Shown: positions 1 to 9,669, numbered from the stretch's first letter. The stretch is DNA of 27,811 nucleotides from Gammaproteobacteria bacterium (GCA_021151835.1 JAGKWO010000052.1:1-27811); one strand, 5' to 3'. A program made the numbers and translations. Notes: generated by a model not told the origin, from the sequence alone.

Positions 1-61
1 AACATATCCATGCCTGAAAACACATTTGTTGGGCATGGCTGCCCAACCTACAGAATCACAT

Positions 62-3000
62 ATGACAATCGCAGAACCTTTTATTAAACGGCCCATTGCT
101 TCCTCTCTGGTGGCGATAGGGATTGTATTGCTCGGGCTTTTATCATGGCGGATGCTGCCGGTCGCGCCCCTGCCGCAGGTGGATTTCCCGGCGGTACAAA
201 TCTACGCGGGCCTGCCCGGAGCCAGCCCGGAAAGCATGGCGGCAACGGTAGCGACTCCGCTGGAGCGGGCACTCGGCAGCATTCCCGGTGTTACCGCGAT
301 CAATTCAAACTCCACCCAGGGCTCCACGTTTATCTGGGTCGAATTCACCCTTGACCGTGACCTGGATTCCGCCGCGCGCGATGTGCAGGCCGCACTCAAT
401 GCCGCGCGCGGCCAACTGCCCGCTGGCATGCCGGGTAACCCCAGCTATCGCAAAATCAGCCCGTCGCAGGCACCGATTATGGCGCTGGCGCTAAGCTCGC
501 CCAACTTATCCCCAAGCGCCCTTTATGATGCGGCCTCCACTATCCTCGCGCAAAAGCTCTCGCAAATTAAAGGCGTGGGGCAAGTGGGCATCGATGGTGC
601 TTCACTGCCTGCGGTGCGTATCCAGTTAAATCCCAATGCGCTCGCCAGTTATGGCATAGCATTGGATGAAGTGCGCAATGCCATCAGCAATGCCAACGTG
701 CAGCGCCCTATGGGTGTACTGGAAGAAAATGACACCCGCTGGCAGGTATATACCAGCGAAACCCTGCGCACGGCAGCGGACTACCAGAATTTGGTGGTGC
801 GCTATGGCGAGAACGGCCCGGTGCGCTTGCGCGACGTAGCGACCGTTTCCGACTCGGTAGAAAACCGTTACACCGATGGATTCCACAATCACAGCTCTGC
901 CGTGACCCTCACGGTGAGCCGCCAAACCGGTGCCAATATTGTTGAAACTATCGATGCCATCAATGCACAACTCCCCAACCTGCGCGCCCTAATGCCGGGC
1001 GACACACAACTGAAAGTCGTAATGGATCGCTCGCCCGGTATTCGCGCAACCCTCAAAGAGGCCCAAATCACCCTCGCGGTGGCGGTACTCCTGGTGGTGG
1101 GAGTGGTCTTCGTGTTCCTGCGTAGCGCACAGAGCGCCCTCATCCCAACCCTGGCAATTCCCGTGGCGATTATCGGCGCCTTTTCGGTGATGTACCTGTG
1201 GGGGTTTTCGCTCAACAATTTATCGCTGATGGCGTTGATCGTCGCTGCGGGCTTAGTGGTTGATGATGCTATCGTTGTGCTGGAAAACATCAAACGCCAT
1301 ATCGAAAAAGGCACGCCGCCGTTTCAAGCGGCGATCCAGGGCGCGCGGGAAGTGGGATTTACCCTGCTCGCCATGAACCTCACCCTGGTGGTGATATTTG
1401 TCTCCATCCTGTTGATGGGCGGCGTGGTGGAGAAACTGTTCCGCGAATTTTCCATCACCCTGGCAGCCGCAATGATTATTTCGCTGCTGGTGTCACTCAG
1501 CCTCACGCCCGCGCTCTGCGGACAACTGCTAAAGGCCGAAGCAAAAAAAGAAGAAAAACCGAGTATTTTTGACGATGTGAAAAAAGGGTATGCCGTAGCG
1601 CTCGATTGGGCACTGCGCCACAGTCGCATCGTGATGGTTATTCTCGCTGCTGTTATCGGTGTAAATATTTATCTCTATATCGCCATTCCCAAAACCATGC
1701 TGCCCGAGCAAGACACCGGCCAAATGACCGGATGGATTCGCGGTGACGACGGCTTTTCCTTTCAATTGATGCAACCCAAAATCCAGGAATTCCGCCGCGT
1801 ATTGCTCAGTGATCCCGCCGTGGAAGACGTATTTGGTGCGAGCGGCGGCGGCAACGGTGTGAGTAACGCCTGGATGCGTATCAGCCTGAAACCCATGGCC
1901 GAGCGCGGTGTGTCTGTGATGGAAGTGACTGACCGCATCCGTCGCGAATTACCCAATATTCCCGGCGCCATGTTAATGATCGGCCCCGACCAGGACATTC
2001 GTTTAAGCTCCCCGTTCAGCCGCAGCCAACATGAAGTCATGATGCTCTCTGACGATATTCGCCTGCTGTACAAATGGGCCGCGAAATTGACCACTGCCAT
2101 GGAGGGCATGAAAGAAGTCACAGAAGTGGATGGCGTGCGCGAAGAAGGCACCCAACAGATTAACCTCACCATTGATCGCGAAGCAGCCCAGCGGCTGGGT
2201 GTGGATATGAGCACTGTCGCAAGCCTGCTCAACAATTCCTTTTCGCAGCGACAAGTCTCCACCATGTACGAGGAAATGAACCAATATCGTGTGGTAATGG
2301 AGCTGGAGCCGGGGTACACCGCCACGCCGGAAGTGTTGAATCAATTGCAAGTCATTACGCGCGATGGCAAACGTGTGCCGCTCTCGACCTTCTCCAGTTT
2401 CGATTATGGACTCGCTGAAGATCGCGTACGCCACAGCAATCAATTTGTATCGGAAAGTATCGGTTACGGCCTTGCAGAAGGTGTGACCGCTGAACAGGCT
2501 CGCACCGCGATTGAAGCCAAGGTCGCGGAGCTGATGATGCCTAAAGAAGTATACCTGGCGCCCGCTGGCAGCACCCGGCCCGGTTGGGGACCCAGTGTGC
2601 CCGGCATGGCCCAAAATCCGGCTGTACTCATCCTGTGCGTTTTGCTCGCTGTGTATTTAATTTTGGGGATTTTGTATGAAAGCACCATTCACCCGCTGAC
2701 CATCCTGTCCACCTTGCCCTCAGCGGGCATAGGTGCACTACTCGCACTCTGGTTGACGGATATGCCGTTTAGTTTAATTGCGATGCTCGGCTTGTTTTTA
2801 TTAATTGGCATCGTCATGAAAAACGCGATTTTGATGATCGATTTCGCGTTGGAGTTGGAACGCAACGAGGGCCTGTCCTCGCGCGATTCCATTTTCCAGG
2901 CCGCACTAATTCGCCTGCGCCCGATCCTAATGACCAACCTTGCGGGTTTGCTTGGGGCCGTGCCCTTGATCCTCGGCTTCCACGAAGGCTCCGAATTGCG

Positions 3001-3145
3001 CACACCACTGGGCATCACCATTATTGGGGGCCTGGCGGTGAGCCAATTGCTTACATTGTTCACTACGCCAGTGGTGTATCTGTACATGGAGAAGCTGCGC
3101 AATTGGGGTTTACATAAAGCTATGCCGTCCAATCGCGTTGCGTGA
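62..3145 (+). CDS. RND multidrug efflux permease, MdtC/MuxC type
   Basis: Inner-membrane proton-driven pump subunit of a tripartite RND exporter (adaptor and outer-membrane channel not in the window). At 1027 aa it has the family's normal length. It starts with the usual cytoplasmic lead into TM1 (FIKRPIASSLVAIG), followed by the porter-domain signature PVAPLPQVDFP and a first large periplasmic loop. TM4 carries the proton-relay Asp pair (GLVVDDAIVVLENI, D401/D402) and TM10 the relay Lys (GIVMKNAILMIDF, K920). The run LGILYES.HPLTILSTLPSAG and the C-terminal ITIIGGL..SQLLTLFTTPVVYL match what I remember of E. coli MdtC better than AcrB. I chose the ATG at 62 because MTIAEPFIKRP is the normal N-terminus; the frame stays open to the window edge, so upstream starts exist but would add an atypical extension. 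MdtB/MdtC-type permeases often act as heteromers, so a partner permease may lie upstream. Substrate unknown. Confidence 0.93.
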   Translation: MTIAEPFIKRPIASSLVAIGIVLLGLLSWRMLPVAPLPQVDFPAVQIYAGLPGASPESMAATVATPLERALGSIPGVTAINSNSTQGSTFIWVEFTLDRDLDSAARDVQAALNAARGQLPAGMPGNPSYRKISPSQAPIMALALSSPNLSPSALYDAASTILAQKLSQIKGVGQVGIDGASLPAVRIQLNPNALASYGIALDEVRNAISNANVQRPMGVLEENDTRWQVYTSETLRTAADYQNLVVRYGENGPVRLRDVATVSDSVENRYTDGFHNHSSAVTLTVSRQTGANIVETIDAINAQLPNLRALMPGDTQLKVVMDRSPGIRATLKEAQITLAVAVLLVVGVVFVFLRSAQSALIPTLAIPVAIIGAFSVMYLWGFSLNNLSLMALIVAAGLVVDDAIVVLENIKRHIEKGTPPFQAAIQGAREVGFTLLAMNLTLVVIFVSILLMGGVVEKLFREFSITLAAAMIISLLVSLSLTPALCGQLLKAEAKKEEKPSIFDDVKKGYAVALDWALRHSRIVMVILAAVIGVNIYLYIAIPKTMLPEQDTGQMTGWIRGDDGFSFQLMQPKIQEFRRVLLSDPAVEDVFGASGGGNGVSNAWMRISLKPMAERGVSVMEVTDRIRRELPNIPGAMLMIGPDQDIRLSSPFSRSQHEVMMLSDDIRLLYKWAAKLTTAMEGMKEVTEVDGVREEGTQQINLTIDREAAQRLGVDMSTVASLLNNSFSQRQVSTMYEEMNQYRVVMELEPGYTATPEVLNQLQVITRDGKRVPLSTFSSFDYGLAEDRVRHSNQFVSESIGYGLAEGVTAEQARTAIEAKVAELMMPKEVYLAPAGSTRPGWGPSVPGMAQNPAVLILCVLLAVYLILGILYESTIHPLTILSTLPSAGIGALLALWLTDMPFSLIAMLGLFLLIGIVMKNAILMIDFALELERNEGLSSRDSIFQAALIRLRPILMTNLAGLLGAVPLILGFHEGSELRTPLGITIIGGLAVSQLLTLFTTPVVYLYMEKLRNWGLHKAMPSNRVA

Positions 3146-3315
3146 GCTCGTCAGTCACCGTTTTTCATAGCCATTCCTCTTCAAAAAATAGCAGTTAGGT
3201 TACTTTAGTTCTAACGCACTAACGCCTAACCGAGCCGCCACAGTTCCGTTTCGACACGCCTTGTCGCCGCTGCTATATTTCATTGGCATCGCCATGCCAG
3301 GGTGATGTGATCAGT

Positions 3316-3367
3316 GAGGGAGTTTTTTACCAAGGGATTCTCAACGAGGAGTTTTGACCGAGGGATT
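3316..3367 (+). repeat. Imperfect tandem repeat in leader of the c-di-GMP gene
   Basis: Two copies of a 22-24 nt purine-rich unit lie just before the ATG at 3377: copy 1 at 3316-3339 (GAGGGAGTTTT...AAGGGATT) and copy 2 at 3346-3367 (GAGGAGTTTT...GAGGGATT). Each copy holds Shine-Dalgarno-like GAGG/GGAG stretches. The second copy sits at ribosome-binding distance from the ATG. This is visible directly; a role in translation is inference. Confidence 0.6.
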
Positions 3368-3376
3368 ACTACCACT

Positions 3377-6172
3377 ATGAACGCCGAACCGTCGGATCAT
3401 CAGGATATCTACGCACGTGCGCGCGCTGAATGGCAGCGGCGCATGCCGCCAGCAGCAAAATTGGCCAGCGAACTTTCGCCGCAACAACGCCTCGAGCGTG
3501 AACTACAGATTTACACCCTGGCAACGGAAATCCAACGCCGCGATTTGCAAGCACTGGAACAAAAACTGTCAGAGTCACTCAGCCACGAGCGCATGCAGCT
3601 GGAAGACTTACGCACCAGCGCACGAATTCTGGAAGCATCGCAAAGCATCGCCAAGGTAGGTGGTGTGGAAATGCATGTTCCATCAAGAACCATTTATTGG
3701 ACCGCCGAGACCTATCGCATCCACGACACTACACCGGAAGAGTACACCCCCAGCCTGGATGAAGATTTTTCCATGTATCCACCCGGCTCCCGCGAGCGGA
3801 TCTCAGCTGCATTGAAGCGCGCCATGGAAACTGGCGAGGTGTTTGACATAGAAGTGGAAAAATACACGTTCAAGGGGCGCAAGATTGACATACGCACCAC
3901 CTGCACATCCCATTACGAGAACGGTGAGCTGGTGCGCCTCACAGGCATCTACCAGGACATCACCGAACGCAAGCAGGCCGAGCGACATCACCAACACCAC
4001 AACCGCATACTGGAGATGATGCTGGCGAAGCTGGCGCTGCCCGACATTTTGGCGGCGATCGCCAGTGACATCGAAGCACTCCTACCTGACTGCATGTGCA
4101 GCATCATGCTGCTGGATAGTGATGGTCAACATTTGCATCACGGCGCTGCACACAGCCTGCCGGATTATTTTCTCAAAGCCATAGATTGCCTGCCCATTGG
4201 TGCAGGCATGGGCGTGTGCGGCAGCGCAGCCTTCTTCCGTCACCGCGTAATAGTTCCCGATGTGCACAGCCATCCCTGGACACAGGCATTTAGCGAGTTG
4301 GCAAGCACCGCAGGAATCGCCGCCTGTTGGTCTCAGCCAGTGTTCTCTGCCCAGGGGCAAGTGCTGGGCACTTTCGCGCTATATATTAAAAATTCCCGCA
4401 ACCCCAACGACTACGAAATCAATTTGATTGAAAGCGAAGCGCGGCTCACCTCGCTGGCGATTGAGCAAAGCAATGCGGAATCGCGCCTGCAAATGGCCGC
4501 GAGTGTATTTACCCATGCGCGCGAAGGCATTTTGATTACCGACACCCAGGGAAATATTATTGAGGCCAACCAGGTTTTCACCGAAATCACCGGCTACAGC
4601 CGGGACGAGGTACTGGGAAAAAATCCGCGCATTTTACGCTCGGGGTTGCACGACGACGAATTTTATAGCGCGCTCTGGAACAGCCTGGTGGAAACAGGTA
4701 ATTGGTATGGCGAAATCTGGAACCGTCGCAAGAATGGCGACATTTACGCGGCCATGATGACCATCAGCGCCGTACAGGATATCCAGGGCATTACTCAAAA
4801 TTACGTCAATTTATTTACCGATATCACACCGCTGAAAGAGCACCAACGCCAACTCGAATACATCGCCCACTACGATGCGCTCACCGGTTTGCCAAATCGG
4901 GTTCTGCTCGCGGATCGGCTCAAGCAGGCAATGGCCCGCAGCCATCGCAATGGCCTCGTCCTCGCCGTGCTGTATTTGGACCTGGATGGGTTTAAAGCCG
5001 TAAACGATCAACACGGGCACGACACCGGCGACCAATTGCTCGTAAACATTGCGCACCGATTAAAAGAGGTGTTACGCGAGGGCGATACACTCGCGCGAAT
5101 TGGTGGCGATGAATTTGTGGTGGTTATGGTAGACCTGGAACACGCAGGCTCCTACGAATCCGTGCTAAGCCGGCTGCTGGGTGTTGCGGCCGAGCCAGTC
5201 ACGCTCAATCAACATTTGTTGCGCATTTCTGTCAGCATAGGTGCAACCCTATACCCGCAAGATGCCGGCGACGCCGACCAGCTACTGCGCCATGCAGACC
5301 AGGCAATGTATATCGCCAAACAGGCGGGCAAAAATTGCTATCACTTATTCGACGTTGCCAAGGACATAGCGGTAAAAACACAGCGAGAATCCCTGGAACA
5401 CATTCGCATCGCACTGGATCGCGCGGAATTCGTGTTGTATTACCAACCCAAGGTCAATATGCGCACCGGCAGCATTGTCGGGGCAGAAGCCCTGGTGCGC
5501 TGGCAACACCCGGAACGGGGATTGTTGTCTCCCGCACTCTTTCTACCGGTCATTGAAGACCACCCTCTAAGCATTGAATTGGGTGATTGGGTGATCAATG
5601 AAGCCCTGTCGCAAATAGCGCGCTGGCAAGCCGAGGGGCTATCCATTCCAGTGAGCGTCAACATAGGCGCACTGCAATTGCAGCGCAGCGAATTTGTTAC
5701 GCAGCTGGCAGCACAATTGGCCGCCCACCCGCAGGTGCCGCCCGCGTTTCTACAATTGGAAATAGTGGAGACCAGTGCGCTGGAGGATATTGCCGAAGTT
5801 GCCAGCATTATGCACCGCTGCCGCGACCTGGGTGTCAGCTTTGCAGTGGATGACTTTGGCACTGGCTACTCATCGTTGACCTATTTAAAACGCCTGCCCG
5901 CCGACTTGTTGAAAATCGACCAAACATTTATTCGCGATATGCTGGATGACCCGGATGACCTGGCCATTGTGAAAGGTGTCATTGGCCTTGCCAATGCCTT
6001 CCACCGCCAAGTGATCGCTGAGGGTGTGGAAACTATCGCTCACGGCGAGCTGTTAATTCCCCTCGGCTGCGAATTGGCGCAAGGCTATGGTATTGCACGC
6101 CCTATGCCCGCCGCTGACCTGCCCGAGTGGGCAGCCAATTGGAAACCTGCGCCCGCCTGGACAAGCGCCTAA
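3377..6172 (+). CDS. PAS-GAF-PAS-GGDEF-EAL cyclic-di-GMP sensor enzyme
   Basis: Cytoplasmic bifunctional-type cyclic-di-GMP signalling protein, 931 aa from the ATG at 3377. The open frame runs back to a GTG at 3314, but the ATG has purine-rich ribosome-binding sequence in front. Order: N-terminal coiled-coil-like stretch (about 20-75), PAS (about 80-205, ending in DITERKQAE), GAF (about 210-375), second PAS (about 380-500, with an ITDTQGNIIEAN core), GGDEF, EAL. The cyclase motif is intact (GGDEF, 576-580), with an RxxD inhibitory-site motif (REGD) exactly five residues upstream, so product inhibition is expected. The phosphodiesterase motif is EAL (704-706), and the DDFGTGYSSL, KIDQTFI and AEGVE motifs are all present. 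Both activities therefore look possible; which dominates cannot be read from sequence. No membrane segment is seen. Signal unknown. The gene appears monocistronic. Confidence 0.93.
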   Translation: MNAEPSDHQDIYARARAEWQRRMPPAAKLASELSPQQRLERELQIYTLATEIQRRDLQALEQKLSESLSHERMQLEDLRTSARILEASQSIAKVGGVEMHVPSRTIYWTAETYRIHDTTPEEYTPSLDEDFSMYPPGSRERISAALKRAMETGEVFDIEVEKYTFKGRKIDIRTTCTSHYENGELVRLTGIYQDITERKQAERHHQHHNRILEMMLAKLALPDILAAIASDIEALLPDCMCSIMLLDSDGQHLHHGAAHSLPDYFLKAIDCLPIGAGMGVCGSAAFFRHRVIVPDVHSHPWTQAFSELASTAGIAACWSQPVFSAQGQVLGTFALYIKNSRNPNDYEINLIESEARLTSLAIEQSNAESRLQMAASVFTHAREGILITDTQGNIIEANQVFTEITGYSRDEVLGKNPRILRSGLHDDEFYSALWNSLVETGNWYGEIWNRRKNGDIYAAMMTISAVQDIQGITQNYVNLFTDITPLKEHQRQLEYIAHYDALTGLPNRVLLADRLKQAMARSHRNGLVLAVLYLDLDGFKAVNDQHGHDTGDQLLVNIAHRLKEVLREGDTLARIGGDEFVVVMVDLEHAGSYESVLSRLLGVAAEPVTLNQHLLRISVSIGATLYPQDAGDADQLLRHADQAMYIAKQAGKNCYHLFDVAKDIAVKTQRESLEHIRIALDRAEFVLYYQPKVNMRTGSIVGAEALVRWQHPERGLLSPALFLPVIEDHPLSIELGDWVINEALSQIARWQAEGLSIPVSVNIGALQLQRSEFVTQLAAQLAAHPQVPPAFLQLEIVETSALEDIAEVASIMHRCRDLGVSFAVDDFGTGYSSLTYLKRLPADLLKIDQTFIRDMLDDPDDLAIVKGVIGLANAFHRQVIAEGVETIAHGELLIPLGCELAQGYGIARPMPAADLPEWAANWKPAPAWTSA

Positions 6173-6286
6173 GCACGGGCAAACACAAGCGTGGCGCTCA
6201 GGCTTAGGGCATTGCTCTGATTGTATTATCAACAATAAATCGTTAATCTGCTGCCATCTTTTCAGGTCTTTAGAGCAATAAAAACG

Positions 6287-6997
6287 ATGGCAATTCTGGA
6301 GCGCAACTTTAATCTTTCGCAACGCATGGTGCAGGAGTTGGGTCGCACCATTATCTGTGGCGAGTTCGCCGATGACAGCCTACCCACCGAAGCCGAGCTG
6401 TGTGAAAAATTTGGTGTGAGCCGCAGCGCAGTACGTGAAGCGGTAAAAATGTTATCGGCCAAAGGCCTGATTACCAGCAAGCCACGCCAGGGCATTCGCA
6501 TCCAACCCGAAGACCAATGGAATATTTTTGATCCGGATTTATTGCGCTGGGTATTGGAAAGCAAACCTTCGCTGCATGTACTCAAGGAATTCCTGCAAGT
6601 GCGTATTGCCATCGAGCCCGAAGCAGCAGCGCTGGCCGCGCGCTATGCCGACCAAACCAAACTGGACAACATCGAAAAGGCCCTTGAGGGAATGCGCACA
6701 GCCGAGGGCAATAGCAAGGAAGACCTGGAAGCAGATATCGCTTTTCATGTCAGCATTTTGTACGCAAGTAACAATCGTTTTTACATTCGCTTACGCGATT
6801 TTATTTCCACCGCATTGCGCGTGAGTATCAGCCACACCAACCCTATCAAGGGCAATCACGAAGGTGTGGTGGAAGATCATTCCAAAGTGTTCAATGCTAT
6901 TAAAAACCGCAACCCCGAGCGAGCACGCCAAGCGATGTTGGCGCTCATCGATGAGGCACTCAATTTCATTGAAGACGCCATAGCCGCACAACAATAA
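6287..6997 (+). CDS. FadR-subfamily GntR transcriptional regulator
   Basis: DNA-binding regulator of 236 aa, the usual size. The N-terminal winged helix (about 10-75) has the recognition-helix pattern FGVSRSAVREAVKMLSAKGL and the wing KPRQGIRI. The C-terminal FCD all-helical effector domain (about 95-225) shows the metal-site pattern D-x3-H (ADIAFH) and later His residues (EDHSKVF). FCD-type GntR proteins usually respond to small carboxylic acids or sugar acids. It stands convergent to the GH97 gene, whose promoter carries inverted repeats (9241-9294), so control of GH97 is possible but unproven. The start at 6287 is the first ATG of the frame that leaves a complete winged helix; the ribosome-binding site is weak. 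Its sugar-acid target is not deducible. Confidence 0.9.
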   Translation: MAILERNFNLSQRMVQELGRTIICGEFADDSLPTEAELCEKFGVSRSAVREAVKMLSAKGLITSKPRQGIRIQPEDQWNIFDPDLLRWVLESKPSLHVLKEFLQVRIAIEPEAAALAARYADQTKLDNIEKALEGMRTAEGNSKEDLEADIAFHVSILYASNNRFYIRLRDFISTALRVSISHTNPIKGNHEGVVEDHSKVFNAIKNRNPERARQAMLALIDEALNFIEDAIAAQQ

Positions 6998-7050
6998 TTT
7001 TTAAATTTGTCGCAGATTTTTTAACTTTGACGTAGGTTGCTGGTGAGCCT

Positions 7051-7145
7051 GCGAACCGCAACGCGAACCGTCCGAACCGAAAAAAAAATAAACCCATCTG
7101 TTTATTTCCAGTCTTAATAGAAAATATGGTCAGGTTGCGGTTCGC
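7051..7145. repeat. 12-bp perfect inverted repeat, possible dispersed repeat element
   Basis: The arms GCGAACCGCAAC (7051-7062) and GTTGCGGTTCGC (7134-7145) are exact reverse complements separated by 71 bp that include an A-rich tract. The left arm is followed by related GCGAACCG/CCGAACCG units at roughly 11-nt spacing, and GTAGGTTGC precedes it. The stretch lies between two convergent genes, a usual home for REP/MITE-like extragenic repeats. Whether it recurs in the genome cannot be seen here. Confidence 0.5.
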
Positions 7146-7169
7146 TCCCATCCTGCACGGCCCGCACCA

Positions 7170-7188
7170 ACCTAGCAGGCTGCTAGGT
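7170..7188. terminator. Short stem-loop between convergent genes
   Basis: An 8-bp perfect stem ACCTAGCA/TGCTAGGT with a GGC loop lies 9 bp beyond the GH97 stop codon on the minus strand. It lacks a clear T tract on either side, so intrinsic termination is weakly supported. It may act as a 3'-end RNA stabiliser. Confidence 0.35.
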
Positions 7189-7196
7189 AATTCAAT

Positions 7197-9137
7197 TTAT
7201 TTCAACACCATCACAAAACCGGCGCTGGGTCGCAGTTCCACTGTAGTCGGGCTTTTGCTGTTGGCCGCCTGTTGGATAAAACTGCGCCCGGTCTCGCCAC
7301 TGGTAATCAAATAGCCTTTTTTATCACCAACAAAACTCAAATCGAGCGATAGCGCCTTGTTGCCTTTTTCAGCATTAATGCCTGCGACATACCAGGCGTC
7401 CCCGGCGCGGCGCGCGATCACGGCAAACTTACCGGGATATCCATCAATAAATTTCACGTCGTCCCATTGGCGAGGTAAGTTGCGCAGGAACTCCTTAACA
7501 TAGCCAGGAGCAGTCGCCATGCCTTCCGGAATTTCGGCAAAGTGTTGAATCCCCGATAGCATTAACACCGATTGTGCCAACTCAAATGAATTTTCAGTGA
7601 CTCGTTTAATGTTGGGAATATCACCAAACACCATGGGTGTGTAATCCATAGGGTCAAAGATATTACGGGTAAACAAGGCAGTGACAACGTGGGCCGCCAC
7701 CGGGTCCTGGTCGGCCTGGGAGAAAGTGGTGAACTCGAAACCCTTGATGGATTCCATGGTCATCAAATTGGGAAAGGTGCGCTGCCAACCCCGCGGTAAA
7801 GTTGCGCCATGGAAGTTCACCAACAAATTGTGAGCGGCTGCGTCGGTGAGGATATCAATGTAATAGGCCATAAACGATTGGCCATCGCCACCAAAAAAAT
7901 CAATCTTTACGCCTTTCACGCCCATTTCACGTAACCGGGAAAATTCAGCGGTACGCTGTTCATGGGTCAATAATTGGCTTTTGGGACCGTAGGGTGTCTG
8001 GTTCCAGCTTCCTGATGAGTTGTACCAAACCAATATGCCGATATTTTTCTTCGCGGCGTAATCCACCAGCTGCTTTAATTTTTCGTAGCCAATTTTTTTA
8101 TCCCAATCTGCATCGATCAAGGTGTAATCCCAATGCATATCCGCCGCGTAGTCGATGAATTTTTTTTGCACTTCAAAGGTAGTGAAGTCATCTTTTAAGA
8201 TGGCCCAGCTCCAGGAACTATGCCCCGGCTTAATAGCGCTTGTGTCAAGGGCGATGGCTGGCGCCGCCAGGTCTGTCCCGAGGGTTGACTCCATCACTTG
8301 CGCCAGCGATCCCAGCGCAATTATCCGCCAGGGCGACATCAATTCTTTATTCGCGTGTGCCAATAGCGCACCTTTTTCACCGTTTGCCGCAATAAATATT
8401 TCATCATTTTGCGGTGGTGCGATGGTGTATTGCCCCGGTGCAGTTCCTTTCTGCAAATGCGACCCGTGCCAGCTTCCATCCATTCCCACCTCGGAAATAA
8501 CCACCCATTGGTCGTGGGATTTAAATAACGCAGGGAACACCCATCCCTGACCGAGGCTCGCCTCGGTGGTGACAGGCACGTCGATTTGATAGTGCTCTTC
8601 GTAGGACGGATTGGTATTGCTCCAGCCAGATTGGGCTACCGCCATGGGCTGCAACCAGGCTTTAGCCGAGTCGGCCAAACGGAAGCTGGTAGACTCCCGG
8701 ACAAATTGTTTATTCGCCACGGAAGAATCTTTGAACACATAACGAAAGGCAACACCATCGTCAGACACTCGAAATACAAGCGTTAATTGCTGCTGCCTAG
8801 CGTTGGCAATGGCAATGGTTTGTTCATTCGCCTGGTAACGAATGTCGCGCCGCTTGCCCTGCAGGATCTGGTAATGGTCCCGCACCTGGCGGACCGGAGA
8901 GCGCGACGTTATTTTCACGCCCTGGGTAAAATCTGCATCGGTAAATTGCAGCCCGAGACTGGAAGGAAGAACCAGCGGTTGCGCGCCCCGCTCAACGCTG
9001 TACTCCAGGGAGCCCAGCTCCGACACACGGATATCAACCCGGGTCTGTCCATCAGGGCTGGTGAGCGTTTCCACCGTCTGCAACTGGCTGCACGCCTGTA
9101 ACAAGGTGATCAGTAAAAGGAAGATCATTTTTTTCAT
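7197..9137 (-). CDS. GH97 alpha-glycosidase lipoprotein (alpha-galactosidase-like)
   Basis: Glycoside hydrolase family 97 enzyme of 646 aa, expected to cleave alpha-linked galactosides or glucosides at the periplasmic face. The N-terminus is a lipoprotein signal (MKKMIFLLLITLLQAC, lipobox Cys16). An N-terminal beta-sandwich (about 20-280) carries FRVSDDGVAFRYVF, followed by the TIM barrel (about 285-540) and a C-terminal beta domain ending in GFVMVLK. The barrel holds VKGVKIDFFGGDGQ with D413 and TMESIKGFE with E462. A catalytic Asp in this position marks the retaining, alpha-galactosidase branch of the family, whereas the SusB-type inverting enzymes use Glu residues instead. Residue assignment rests on motif memory, not alignment. 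A GAGAG ribosome-binding site precedes the ATG. The gene is single, convergent with the FadR-type regulator. Substrate could be galacto-oligosaccharides from plant hemicellulose. Confidence 0.9.
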   Translation of the reverse strand: MKKMIFLLLITLLQACSQLQTVETLTSPDGQTRVDIRVSELGSLEYSVERGAQPLVLPSSLGLQFTDADFTQGVKITSRSPVRQVRDHYQILQGKRRDIRYQANEQTIAIANARQQQLTLVFRVSDDGVAFRYVFKDSSVANKQFVRESTSFRLADSAKAWLQPMAVAQSGWSNTNPSYEEHYQIDVPVTTEASLGQGWVFPALFKSHDQWVVISEVGMDGSWHGSHLQKGTAPGQYTIAPPQNDEIFIAANGEKGALLAHANKELMSPWRIIALGSLAQVMESTLGTDLAAPAIALDTSAIKPGHSSWSWAILKDDFTTFEVQKKFIDYAADMHWDYTLIDADWDKKIGYEKLKQLVDYAAKKNIGILVWYNSSGSWNQTPYGPKSQLLTHEQRTAEFSRLREMGVKGVKIDFFGGDGQSFMAYYIDILTDAAAHNLLVNFHGATLPRGWQRTFPNLMTMESIKGFEFTTFSQADQDPVAAHVVTALFTRNIFDPMDYTPMVFGDIPNIKRVTENSFELAQSVLMLSGIQHFAEIPEGMATAPGYVKEFLRNLPRQWDDVKFIDGYPGKFAVIARRAGDAWYVAGINAEKGNKALSLDLSFVGDKKGYLITSGETGRSFIQQAANSKSPTTVELRPSAGFVMVLK

Positions 9138-9240
9138 GGGAACTCTCGCCTCGCAACAAATTCTTCTGGCATCAGCAGCTATTGCCCACTTCCGCCCTGG
9201 TTGATCTCACGCCCCGCATCCAAACGAACATATGAGAAGT

Positions 9241-9294
9241 AACTGTTTGGTTATTGACAGTTGGGATGCCCCTCATCCTACATGATATTATCAT
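9241..9294. promoter_or_regulatory. Cluster of three inverted repeats upstream of GH97
   Basis: Three adjacent inverted repeats lie 104-157 bp upstream of the GH97 start. They are AACTGT-N10-ACAGTT (9241-9262), GGATG-N5-CATCC (9264-9278) and a 13-bp perfect palindrome ATGATA-T-TATCAT (9282-9294). Their packing suggests operators for one or more regulators; a FadR-type (6287) site is one candidate. No defined sigma70 promoter is claimed. Confidence 0.45.
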
Positions 9295-9669
9295 ATAATT
9301 TAAGATTGCCAGGCAAAACCAAAACAACCGAGACAGGGCATGACTTTTAAGCCTGGTCTAACAGGGACAAGTTTGATAGGCCCCAACCCACTCCAACTTA
9401 GGCCGGTAGATGGCCTGCCCGCTCGCAAGTCATTGGCATTTTGCAACCAGGCCTTGCGATTCCACCCTTGCTTCCAACTGCCCTGCGTTACCATGGATAG
9501 GTCTACTACCGCAATGCGATGACTATAGGCATGCTCGATGCACATGTATAAATTTTATTCTCCAACTTTTTAAAAATATTGACTTGGAAAAAATTCAGCA
9601 TTCTTTTTTCAACGGCGGCATCAGTTAGGAATTTTTTTAAACAATGAATGAAATAAACGACTTTCATCA

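Noticed and set aside
2003..2614. 203-codon open frame antisense to the RND permease
   Set aside because: Shadow of codon-biased coding sequence on the other strand; composition His/Arg/Gly-rich, no domain.
6168..6208. Inverted repeat CCTAAGC/GCTTAGG after the c-di-GMP gene as terminator
   Set aside because: 7-bp arms with a 27-nt loop and no T tract; partly within the coding end. Not strong enough to call.
9300..9545. Open frames on both strands in the GH97-OMP intergenic region
   Set aside because: No recognisable motif, poor starts, and no partner; considered as a transposase remnant or riboswitch but no supporting pattern was found.
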